From positions 4,588,001 to 4,652,000 of the forward strand of contig CM033404.1 of NCBI GenBank assembly GCA_019426215.1: 64,000 bases of DNA, written 5' to 3'. The position numbers were made by a program, and so were the translations under genes. The stretch's first letter is position 1, and each line of letters starts with the position of its first letter. The stretch is from Buddleja alternifolia (lineage: Eukaryota > Streptophyta > Magnoliopsida > Lamiales > Scrophulariaceae). Under the pieces are notes generated by a model. The model saw only the letters and a program-made list of their open reading frames with translations, was not told the DNA's origin and ran no database searches. This document shows, in pieces, positions 22,063-32,621 of this stretch.

Positions 22063-23088
22063 TGTTGGATTTCCTGCACTGTTAATCTGAAATATACTGG
22101 AAATATATGCGATGAACAAATGAAAACGAATCGAGGCGAGAGTTGGACTCTCTATCCTTAAAGCTATATTGCCCTGCCTACGGTGGTACGGGTTCGTGCA
22201 ACTAACTTCCCAAGATACAACGATTACGTGTTGTAATTGAACCACTTTAAGAACAACACTCCACGAACTTATTTTGCTCAAGAACTCTCACATATGTGAT
22301 GTATGTAGAATGCTTAAAATGTAGAAATGATTTCTGATTTTTGTGTGTTCGTCTTCTTATCTTTTCATTCATATAGGAGACTCTTTATATAGGAGAAATT
22401 TGGAGAAATGAAACGTTTTCACTAACCACTTTTAAAAGTGAAACATTTCACTTATACTTTTAAAGTGAAATATTTTTCCCTTACCACTTTTAAAGTGAAA
22501 TGTTTTCACTTATAAATTCAAACGTTTCAAATTTAGCATCAAGAATCTTTCAATTTTTGACTGCTTTACAAATGAAACGTTTCAGATGTAATTCAACCTT
22601 CTGCTGGGCTGTCTGATTTCTTTGGAAAAGAAATGAGCCTAAATTAATTCTTTTTGGCCCAAAAGAAGAAAATAATTAATTGGGCCCAAGTTAATTTAAT
22701 TCTAAATTTTGCCCAAAAAAAATATATTTAGCCCAACGACCACCAAGCCCAGTCACGGCCCGCGTACCAGCCCGATCCCGGACCCAGACCCGACCCGAAC
22801 CCAGACCTGAGCTCGAGTCCGTGGTTCGAGGTTCGGTCCGGTCCACCTTATGGTTTATATCCAAAGTGGGATATCCACATTCAAACATCCAACAATAGCA
22901 ATTAATTTCTCATTCGTTTCAATTCCGAATCGAGAAATTCGAAATGTTAACCTCATCTACTCCCGGAGTATAATAATATTATCCAATAATATTTAGTATC
23001 CTCGATACTTGTGGTGTTCGAATTTCGTATCCAAAAGAGGTGTTCACACACTTTTCATACATACACAATATTCACTCAATATCCAACA
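22063..23088 (-). repeat. 3' LTR of the copia element (1026 bp)
   Basis: Matches 27981-29037 with a few percent differences and lacks one ~30 bp repeat unit in the CACTTTTAAAGTGAAA array (about 22425-22515). A TATA-like CTATATAAAG on the - strand lies at 22382-22391. Confidence 0.9.
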
Positions 23089-23699
23089 ATCCCCCACACG
23101 AATGAAATTAAAGCAATTGATGCAATGCATGATACTGAGAGTTCAAACGAATATTTATCACATCAGAAGAGGTAGCTTTTGGCTTTGAACCTTTCTTAGT
23201 GAGATATCATCGGATTTACTAGGCTACCCAATGAACATGATGTCTTGAATTGGTCAGTCGTTCGTGTAAAACCAGACAATGATATTCACATGATAATTAT
23301 TCTAAGCAAATTTTAGTTCTCACTGTTGGGCCCGTTTTGGCCGTGGCGCCCCCTCTTAGTTTCATAAGTGTTTACATTTTACTCAATGTTGAGGCGGCCT
23401 ACACCTCACACTTACATAGGTGATCTCCTATTTAAGAGTATCCTACCATACTCCACTTCATTTTCATGACAGTATAAGAATCATTAAAAGTTCCGACTTA
23501 ACCTTTGCTACACTTGTAGGATGCACTTCTTTATCCTAGGCAATGGGTTTAGAGTTTATTAAAACTCTTAAGTGCCCTCTTGAATTTTCACAACTTAGTT
23601 GTCCCATTGAACCATGATCTTGGGATCTCTAGTCAACATGGTTGGGTTACCGCTGTGTCAATTCTTAATTTGTAGACTTTAATCTCATTCATCTTGATA

Positions 23700-24600
23700 G
23701 GCAGTCTATTTGATCTCTATGGAAGTCCTTTCGTCAAAGGATCTACTTTATCCTCCATGATCAGTGGAGATAATGCCATCTTAGATCAACTGCTTAATGG
23801 TATTGTGCCTACGACAAGCCTGTCTAGACTTACCATTATTTATGCTATTATATGTCTTTGTTATTGCAGACGGACAGTCGCAATTGTATGCACGTGCTAT
23901 TGCCGACTTATTGTCTCAATATATCAAATTGGGAATATGTGCATATTTCAATATGGGTGCACCATGGTTCTCCACCAAGTCTTTAATCACTTTCTTACAA
24001 AAGCACTGTTATGGAAACTATTTCCAAGTAAAGTCTCAGTAAGACAAGTCTTTGGACCGTACCCATATCATTTATGTCGAATTCTTTTTCAACATCCTTT
24101 CAGTAGTCATGATTACTTACATAATCAACATATCAAACTTTCACACCAGAAAAGGTAGCTTTTGGCTTTGAACCTTAGTGAAATTTCATACTATGAGCTA
24201 TGTGTTTTGTTAAAACCACATGTATCACGCTCGTTGATTATGAAGTCATTTGAAAACATAATATTTTGTCAAACCTTTCATGCCACTACTTTGGAGCTAT
24301 GTTCGAGTCCGTATACTGACCCAACATACCCCTCGGTTAGTTCCGTGTGAACTTCCTCATCTAATCCTTTGTTTAAGGAACGCAGTCTTAATATCCATTT
24401 CAATATCTCATGGTTATGCAAATTAGCAATAACAAGGAATATTATTTGGATTTAATTCCCATTCCCGAAAACATGAAAAGACGATCAAGGTTTACCATTT
24501 GAAGGTTCCCTTCGGCTACCAAGTACGCCTTGTAACCTTGTTAAGGTTTGGGTGGTTTTACCTTAACCCACAGCCCCCACATTTGTATGTAACTGTAGGA
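23700..24600 (-). pseudogene. Decayed copia pol (RT/RNase H end) remnant
   Basis: Reverse translation gives fragments in changing frames. The complement of about 23725-23757 reads DKVDPLTKGLP, the conserved end of copia polyproteins (ADPLTKGLP). The complement of about 24370-24410 reads EMDIKTAFL (reverse transcriptase MDVKTAFLNG motif), followed after a frame change by LDEEVHTELTEGYVGS (compare DEEVYMEQPEGF). Many stops and shifts make it non-functional. The segment about 24120-24200 also repeats part of the 3' untranslated region (about 23156-23226). Confidence 0.7.
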
Positions 24601-25538
24601 AATCTTGCCATCTTTCAGGCAGATTCTTACTTTTTACTACTATGTGGGACCGTCGTTCAGAATGTAGTTATCTAGGACCACGTCCCCCACAATTCTGAAT
24701 TGATCCAACGCATCATTATCTTCTTTAGAGTATGATTTTGGCGTTCGGAAACCACACTTGCATCAAATTCTTTGAACGATGCACCATAGGATGCTCCAAT
24801 GGTCAAGTCCTTCGTATTTTTGACCAAGTTGTGTACCTCGTACACCACGTCGTCTAGACGTTTCTCTCTTCAGAGAATATGTGCCACAAACAGTAGGACC
24901 GATCTCACTCAACAACTGTGACGACGTCCAAGTTTATGCACAACACCACTTTACCTATTCCAAACCACAAGTGACTTGATCAAGTTTTCCATAAACATCA
25001 TTAGCTCATCAACCGGAGTGTAAGATGTGCACTTGGTTTGGAACTCGGTTTGGAACTTGGTTAAAACCTGGTTTTTACTCTTATATGTCCAAGATTCCAA
25101 CCTTGGTTCTCTTATAAATATTGTGTAGTCACTTAACTTTTCCATCAACTTTATCTAAAGCTATGAATTCTGACATGATCTATACAAGTTCATTTAGATG
25201 ATTTCATTGACACTGCTCCTCCAACGATGGTAAACCAGAACCACTCGTGGACTTAGAGTTATTTGTGTCAGATATCCAGTATCCTCGAGAAAAGACAACG
25301 ATTCTATATTCTATGATTTTGTCGTCATGAATATCAGAATTTCTTGACTTTGAGTACGAGATACGCTATGAAGTTCATATCCAATATGCATTCAACGGTC
25401 CTAGACCATATCTTACTTTGTTTGGATTTTCGATATTTCAAAACCTCCACATTTTCAAAGTCACATATCCCGGGAAAACTTTTCTGATGTGCAAGATCAG
25501 ATTAAACTGCAACCACAGAGCATACTCAGAATACCCGA
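24601..25538 (-). mobile_element. Unassigned retroelement interior between the pol remnant and the nested PBS
   Basis: This stretch lies inside the copia element on its - strand. It has no intact frame, and reverse translation gave no recognised retroviral motif. By position it is decayed interior of the host element or of the nested one. Confidence 0.4.
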
Positions 25539-25871
25539 GCTCTAATACCACTTGTTGTGGAACTCAGAGTCATATTCCACCAAATATAGAAATAGAGAGT
25601 TAATATTGTACTAGAAATCACACTAGATTTAATTCCCAGGAAAGATTGGAGGCGTCACAACGGTCGCACTTAAAACCCAATCTCCTCGACATAATTAACT
25701 AGACGAATTTAATAGCACAATATAATACTACAACTATAACTAACAATGACAACTTTTGAAAACATAGTTCGCTGAGAGGATCATTTCCCTCCCCCACAAT
25801 TCTGTGATACACCAAAATTGATTAAATCCCCTTATCTCCTTGAGAATATTTTTGGGATAAATAATACCAAC
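25539..25871 (-). mobile_element. Nested LTR with a canonical primer-binding site
   Basis: The complement of 25539-25550 reads TGGTATTAGAGC, close to the plant copia tRNA-Met primer site TGGTATCAGAGC. Next to it an LTR-like segment begins TGTTGTGGAACTC (25553) and could end CCAACA at about 25871. This is the 5' end of a second, - strand copia element whose interior would be to the left. The LTR end is tentative. Confidence 0.6.
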
Positions 25872-27040
25872 AACTTCTGGCGATGCGATTTGTGACATCT
25901 AACGTTGCCATCCTCGATGAGCAACAGCGCTCCAAGCGCCATCATTTTGGTCATATTAAAATAAATCTAATTTATTTATTCATCAAACCCAAAATGATTA
26001 CAACAAAATTAAAGCCAATTTAATTTTGATAAGATGATTAAATCCAATTTAATCAATTACCAAATTAAATCCCATTTAATTTAATCAATTGGGTCCAACC
26101 CAATTTAATTCAATTGAAATTCAGTGGCCCATGTCCACTCTCATTTTAAACTTAAATATGTTGGAGTTCAACCCGATTTAATTTTAAAATAGGTGTTGGG
26201 TCCAACCCAAACTAATTTCAATTTGAATCCCTTGGCCCAATACTATGCCACATATTTGACCAACAGCCCAATGGGCCGAACCCATCGAATAATTTCAGTG
26301 CTTTGGGACAAAGCCCACATCTCATTGTACTATGTTGGCCAATTCTAGCATTTATTACCAAGTGGCCGCACACCAAAAGAAACAAAAAGCAAAAGGCAAA
26401 AAAGCAAAAACCCCACTTTTTCCCATAATGGCCGGCTGCTTTGTGACTTTTATTCTTACCATCATCCACTAATATTTTATTTTAGTGGAAAGCAAAAGCA
26501 AGGTTAATTAATATGATTAAAGTCTTAAAGGAACGACCATTATGGGATGTCTTTTACTTTTGTCTTTGCTAAAGTTGCCTCAACAATTTATTCTTCCTCA
26601 AATCCCGGACTCGGCCAAAATTACCAGATAAAGACAGCATCTTTCATGGCTTCATTTGGCCATCTCAGGCAACGTCTTTGGCGCCGCTCGTAGCGCCGGC
26701 GTCAATTGTGGCATCGCTCCAAGCGACCCATTTCAATTTTCCGACTGCCATTATCAACGATGATTCGAGGACCACAAGAAATTCGCTCCGAGCAATTTAT
26801 TTTTCGTGAGATTCGAAAATCGCACCTGCCATTTTCATGGCTTCTCCGGGAAGCAACAACTTCTTCTTCCCTATTGACGCAGTCAACAGCTAACGTCTCG
26901 CCGGTGAGTTTCCGGTCACGGCTGCGACGCCCAGCGCCACCGCTATCTTCCGATACCCGTCCAACCAACGCCATCGGAACACCGAGAAAAACCCAACTTC
27001 GCAACCAATTTCAGTCGACAAGCAACGCGACTTCCATGGC
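25872..27040. mobile_element. Unassigned transposon-derived sequence between the nested LTR and gag
   Basis: It contains GGGTCCAACCCAA-type words, AT-rich tracts and a GC-rich part (26640-27030) with antisense open frames. It interrupts the copia gag just after the residues KSSNRKR. It could be the rest of a longer nested LTR or a third insertion. Confidence 0.4.
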
Positions 27041-27926
27041 TCAAATTGGCCTTTTCCGGTTAGAACTTTTCGGAACTTCAATGACGTTTGCCATTGCTTG
27101 AACTGGAGCCCTCTTGATAGAAGCCCGGTTGTCTCCCTCAATTCTGAGTCTGAATACCAACTCTTCTAAGCTCATCTCCTTTCGTTTATGCTTTAGGTAG
27201 TTCTTGAATTCATTCCATGAGGGCGGTAATTTTTCAATCACAGACCCCACTTGAAAATTCTCACTTAAAGCCATTCCCTCGACATGAACTTCATGTATGA
27301 TAATCTGAAGCTCTTGGACTTGGCTTGTCACGGACTTAAAGTCCACCATTTTGAAGTCTAACAACTTCGCGACCATGAACTTCTTCAGTCCAGCGTCCTC
27401 GGTTCTGTACTTCTTATCTAATGCCTCCCAGAGGTCTTTCGAGGTTTTCATGGACAGATAAACACTGTAAAGCGAATCGTCCAAACCACTGAGCACGTAA
27501 TTCCTGCAAAGGAAATCACAGTGTATCCAGGCATCATACGCCGTTCTCAGCTGAACACCGTCAGATTCTTCAGGGACAGACGGCGTCTTCCCGTAAGAAC
27601 CTCGCCAGGTTCAAAGTAGTTAAGTAAAAAAACATCTTTTGTTGCCAACATTTGAAGTCAGCCCCGCTGAACTTCGTTGGTCTTTCTGCTTGTGCCGGGA
27701 TAACCGGATTAAATGGTGGTACAATAGGAGTTGTCCTTTCAGCTCGTGTCTGAATTACCGGATTAACATTAGTTACAACCGGTGGATTCGGACCAGAGCC
27801 TGAACCTGACCCAACCCTTGAACCCGAGGCGAAACCTGAATCAAGATCGAGACCGAGACTTGCTCCAGGTCCAAGGCCAAAGTCGAGAGTAGCAGCAACA
27901 TTTTCATTAGCACCGAATTCAGCCAT
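27041..27926 (-). pseudogene. Copia gag, frameshifted and truncated
   Basis: Two adjacent frames on the - strand. 27570-27926 begins MAEFGANENVAATLDFG and holds RPTKFSGADFKCWQQKMFFY, matching the copia gag start (FxGxNFKxWQQKM). 27041-27496 continues with YVLSGLDDSLYSVYLSMKT, WEALDKKYRTEDAG and LPPSWNEFKNYLKHK, the UBN2-type gag core. A one-base shift near 27570-27580 separates them (VCP-stop versus VPEESDGVQL). The zinc knuckle (CX2CX4HX4C) expected next is missing because the frame ends at the nested insertion. Confidence 0.85.
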
Positions 27927-27980
27927 TTTTCAGAATTTTCGAAAATACAGAAATCAACAACAACAATATAGCTTTAAGCT

Positions 27981-29037
27981 TGTTGGATTTCTTGCACTGT
28001 TAATCTGAAATATACTGGAAATATATGCGATGAACAAATGAAAACGAATCGAGGCGAGAGTTGGACTCTCTATCCTTAAAGCTATATTGCCCCGCCTACG
28101 GTGGTACGGGTTCGTGCAACTAACTTCCCAAGATACAACGATTACGTGTTGTAATTGAACCACTTCAAGAACAACACTCCACGAACTTATTTTGCTCAAG
28201 AACTCTCACAGATGTGATGTATGTAGAATGCTTAAAATAAAGAAATGATTTCTGATTTTTGTGTGTTCGTCTTTTTATCTTTTTATTCATATGGGAGACT
28301 CTTTATATAGGAGAAATTTGAAGAAATGAAACGTTTTCACTAACCACTTTTAAAAGTGAAACATTTCACCTATACTTTTAAAGTGAAAAACATTTCACTT
28401 ACCACTTTTAAAGTGAAATGTTTTTCCCTTACCACTTTTAAAGTGAAATGTTTTCACTTATAAATTCAAACGTTTCAAATTTAGCATCAAGAATCTTTCA
28501 ATTTCTGACTGCTTTACAAATGAAACATTTCAGATGTAATTCAACCTTCTGCTGGGCTGCTTGATTTTTTTGGAAAAGAAATGAGCCTAAATGAATTCTT
28601 ATTGGCCCAAAAGAAGAAAATAATTAACTGGGCCCAAGTTAATTTAATTCTAAATTTTGCCCCAAAAGAATATATTTAGCCCAACGACCACCAAGCCCAA
28701 TCATGGCCCACGGCCTGCGTACCAGCCCGATCTCAGACCTAGACCCGACCCGAACCCGAGCTCGAGTCCGTGGTCCGAGGTTCGGTCCGGTCCACCTTAT
28801 GGTTTATATCCAAAGTGGGATATCCACATTCAAACACCCAACAATAGCAATTAATTTTTCATTCGTTTCAATTCCGAATCGAGAAATTCGAAATGCTAAC
28901 CTCATCTACTCCCGGAGTAGAATAATATTATCCAATAATATTTAGTATCCTCGATACTTGTGATGTTCGAATTTCGTACCCAAAAGAGTTGTTCACACAC
29001 TTTTCATACATACACAATATTCACCCAATATCCAACA
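27981..29037 (-). repeat. 5' LTR of the copia element (1057 bp)
   Basis: Starts and ends as the other LTR. It carries an extra unit of the palindromic CACTTTTAAAGTGAAA array (about 28345-28455). The - strand TATA-like motif lies at 28310-28319. Confidence 0.9.
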
Positions 29038-30503
29038 ACCGGTAGGATCAACACATGAACTATATGAAATGGTAATGATTTGCAATCAATTAACAATTGA
29101 TACAATTAAGAAAGTAGAGAAAGATCAATACATCGATATTGGTATGAGTAAAACCTAGTAAGTGATAACTCTAATATATTGAGCGTGAATTTTGCCTTTA
29201 AAATTAGGCTTCATATGCATTACTGACAACTTGCTAAATTGCACATTTGTTTCTATTTTAAAAACTATGCTACTATTACAGTACAGGAACAATTTAAATA
29301 TTTTGACAAAACTTAATTAGTTAAGTTATAACACCTTATATTATTGCATACAAAGACAATATTCCTTACATTATAATTTTTTTATATTAAGAAAGGAGGG
29401 TTATTTAAAAAAAAAAAAATAGACCAACATACTTGAATTGGTAATTACAATTCTAAACCAAAGGTGTTTATGTACATCATATATTGATGTGGTATAATCT
29501 AAAAGTTCAATAATATATACAACATCGGTTGCATATAAGAATTTTTTATTGATATTGATGTGGTATAATCTAATAGTTCAATAATATATACAACATCGAC
29601 TGCAAATAAGAATTTTCAATTGACAAGAGCGAGAGCCTAGTGGTTTTTATTCTATTGCAATTTGGACCCCTATTTTCATGGGCTAGAGGATTGGACCATT
29701 AATAGTGGGTTGATTCCAAGCGGAAAAAAAAAAAAGAGAGAGACACTCTCCACTTACCTAAGTCACATAGAGTGAGAGCGCAAAGCGAGAGCGTAGAGCA
29801 ATAAAATTTGAAAAAATTTGGGAGTGGGAGCACCTTAGATCATATATAATATAAATATATTTTAAAGCTTATCTTACCATATATCTCACATGTTATTATA
29901 AATTGTTCAGTCAAATTATCTTTAGATATTATTTTGATAAGATTATCTCATATCAAATTAAATATTTGTTAACTTGAATTTTAAAATAAGATGACGTGAT
30001 CGTCTTTTTTAGCACGTTTAAAAAATATAATATACGATGAAACAAAGAAGAATAATATTATTAAAATAATATTAATTTTAAGTCCCAATTCTTGACCTGG
30101 AAGTCCACCAAAGATTCAAATTCAACATTACAAGTTATATGTAGTAATTTTTTGTAAAATATATATTTGTTTCAGTCTTTTTTGTTTTGAGGACAAATCT
30201 TTTACTTATTTTGACTATTAAAACAATTTTCATTGAATGCATATGAAATATCAACTATTAGTGAAAAATCATTCTTATTTCGTTAAGTGTGATTCCTAAA
30301 TTTTAGTTCGAGAATTAATAATTTTAAACTCTCAAACTCAGAACGCAAGAACGAGCTCGGAGAGCTAAAACGTTAATCATGTACGGAAGATTATGTGATC
30401 TAGTCAATGACACACAATGGCAAGGTGGTAAAAGACAAGAATATGTTAGGTAATGTATGACATGATTAATTCATGGCAAGGTGGCAAAAGACAAGAATAT
30501 GTT
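29038..30503. other. Intergenic with a 71 bp tandem duplication
   Basis: 29483-29553 is repeated at 29554-29622 (ATTGATGTGGTATAATCTAA ... TACAACATCG). Near 30418-30503 the words GGCAAAAGACAAGAATATG and CATGATTAATTC are locally duplicated. No gene recognised. Confidence 0.55.
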
Positions 30504-30719
30504 TTTATAAGGTGGCAAGGTGTTAATCCAGGGGTGTAGTGGAGTGGATAAGACTCCTTCTCCCTTAACCAAGTGGCGATAGTTCAATCCTCGGCCTTAG
30601 GTATGGAGAGCTATTGAAAACTCTAGGCCAGCTGTTCCACCCTTCGAGGTGCCTCCAATCAGCGAGGGGATTAGTCACTGCGGTCGGCGGTGGAAACCCT
30701 GGTGAAAACCAAAAAAAAA
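30504..30719 (+). mobile_element. tRNA-derived SINE with an 18 bp target duplication
   Basis: Box A TAGTGGAGTGG (30538-30548) and box B GTTCAATCC (30592-30600) fit the Pol III consensus. The body ends in an A-rich tail (about 30709-30719). The direct repeats AAAAGACAAGAATATGTT at 30486-30503 and 30720-30737 are identical over 18 bp, the expected LINE-type target duplication. The ~30 nt before the tRNA-like head may be 5' filler. Confidence 0.85.
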
Positions 30720-30737
30720 AAAAGACAAGAATATGTT

Positions 30738-31806
30738 AGGTAATGTATAACATGATTAATTCTACTACACTCGGTATTTGTCCATAGACCATGAAGTATT
30801 ATTTTATTTTTTTTGGTAAGAAGACCATAGAGTAGTTTGGTGTGCATATCTAACTATTTATTTTTCTATTTTGATTATTCAGAAAGGTAATTTAGTTAGA
30901 AAAGTCAAATAGTGAAATACATATATGTTGGGACCAGACGTTTATCACTAATCTAAAAGATATCGTTCACAATATATACACAATTTTATTTCTTTATACA
31001 CTTACAGCACAAAACATCAATAAGAGCCATCATATCAGCATAACACCATCATACGCTCGAATAGCCCATCGATGAATCTCTACTCAACTCTCAAATCCTA
31101 GAGCACATAGTTGATACGTGTATGTGACAAATGCAACATTAAGTCATTTATAAAATTATCTCTACTCAACTCGCAAATCTTAGAACACATAATTGATAAG
31201 TGTCCGTGACAAATGCAACTTTAAATCATTCACAGAGTTCTCTAATATACCCCCAAAGAAAAATTCTTATAAATGTGACTTAAATACAAAAATCAACTCA
31301 AATTGGTTAAGATATCAATATACACACTTAACAAGTAATTCTCATATGCATCAATCAAAAGAAAGCCACGTTTTTGCCAAAGTACCAAAACTTCTGATAG
31401 ACCAATCTTTTCGTACTTTCAGCCAAGTTAGAAGCAATCAGTCCCTGCAATCTCAGCTTATATTACTTGCATAATATTAGGATTATTGTATTTATAGTAT
31501 TTAATGTTTTTCAAGATTCCCAAAAGCCCTTTTACACAGCAGTAATATATAAATATATATACTGTGTCCAAATTTTGTTGCAGTTTTATATATCTATTGC
31601 TTGCGCACTTGGCACTGTCTCTTAATGTTGCTTCCATAAGAGGTAGTTTTCGCGGGTCCCTGCTTGGTCTGTGTGCCGTTGCGTTTCTTCCCGCCAATAA
31701 AAATAAAAAATACCATTCACACATATAGCTGCAAAATGAACCAAGTTACTTAAAATCGATGGTTAGAAGCTTATTTGAGGTCGATTCGTTGGCATATCAA
31801 GCTAAA
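30738..31806. other. Intergenic with an ~82 bp tandem duplication and a GC bump
   Basis: ATCTCTACTCAACTC...GACAAATGCAAC occurs at about 31076-31157 and again at 31158-31240. Around 31610-31700 GC rises and two E2F-like words occur: TTTCGCGG (about 31648) and TTCCCGCC (31688-31695). No gene recognised. Confidence 0.4.
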
Positions 31807-32290
31807 ATTGAATAATTTTTTGTGTTCGACAAGTTCTGAAATTCTGCTTGATTAGTACAAAATCATAAAATATGTGTAAAAAAAAGACAACTAGAGCTCG
31901 ATTCATGTTTGGCTCCATTAAATCCCGTTTGAGTTTGACTCGATTAATGTTCAAAACAAGGTCAAATTTAAATTCTAGAGCTCAATAGTAATTCAAACAA
32001 CTCTGAACAACAATTTGTTTAACTCGACTCGACTCATATACACACAATATTGAATTGTTTTTTTTTGTGTTCAACCAATTTTGAAACTATGCTCGATTGC
32101 TACAAAATCATAAAATATGTGGAAAAAAAAAAGTCCAAACTACTCTAGCTCGATTCATGTCCGACTCAATTAACCCTCGTTTGAGCTCAACTCGATTAAT
32201 AATCAAAACAAAGCGCAAACATAAATTCTAAGAATTGATAATAATTCGAACAACCCCTAATAACAACTTATTCGGTTCGATTCGACTCCA
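31807..32290. repeat. ~242 bp imperfect tandem duplication
   Basis: ATTGAATnnTTTTTTTGTGTTC ... TACAAAATCATAAAATATGTG ... AGCTCGATTCATGT ... CTCGATTAAT starts at 31807 and again at 32049, with moderate divergence. It belongs to a GAGCTCGACTCGATT-type repeat also seen at about 18400-18600. Confidence 0.65.
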
Positions 32291-32551
32291 ATTAAGATAC
32301 CTTAAAAAGTTGCATATTCTATCAAAAAAATAAATAATTGCATAAATATTGCAATATATATACCAAATGAATTTTGTAATATATATATTAGAACTATTAC
32401 CATCTCTATGCGTAAAGAAAGGACAAGCGTGAAACCCACTCTGATAAAATCTCCCTCTTTATCTCTCTGTTTTTGAGAACTGGGAATCCCTCCTCTCAGT
32501 CCCCATTCAGATTTAGAGAGAGAAACACACCCAAAAAAGAAGAGAGAGAAA

Positions 32552-32619
32552 ATGGGTTTCACTTTACTTTTCACTTCTTTTGAAGTATAATGAACAGAGC
32601 CCTTCATCATCTCAGATGA
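32552..32619 (+). promoter_or_regulatory. Two coupled upstream ORFs in the CYCD3 leader
   Basis: uORF1 32552-32590 (12 codons plus TAA) starts in a strong context (A at -3, G at +4). Its last base is the first base of the ATG of uORF2 (32590-32619, 9 codons plus TGA; TAATG overlap). The uORF2 stop overlaps the first in-frame ATG of the cyclin (ATGA at 32616-32619). The three frames are all different. Whether the leader is transcribed from before 32552 is not shown. Confidence 0.55.
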
Positions 32620-32621
32620 CC

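Larger units (their letters stand above)
22063..29037 (-). mobile_element. Ty1/copia LTR retrotransposon (- strand), complete ends, decayed interior
   Basis: The LTRs at 22063-23088 (3' LTR) and 27981-29037 (5' LTR) are near-identical and start TGTTGGATTTC / end ATCCAACA. The flanks GCCGG (22058-22062) and ACCGG (29038-29042) fit a 5 bp target duplication with one change. A purine tract (complement of 23089-23102, TGTGGGGGAT) precedes the 3' LTR, setting the orientation. Gag remnants lie at 27041-27926 and the pol end at about 23720. Between about 25553 and 27040 other LTR-type sequence is nested. No canonical tRNA-Met primer site follows the 5' LTR. Confidence 0.88.

Noticed and set aside
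26702..27141. Open frames on both strands in the GC-rich stretch
   Set aside because: No family motif; lies between a nested LTR and the broken gag, best read as transposon sequence.
32616..32621. First in-frame ATG of the cyclin as the start
   Set aside because: C at -3 and overlap with the uORF2 stop make the next ATG (ACCATGG, 32622) more likely; the first remains possible and would add two residues.
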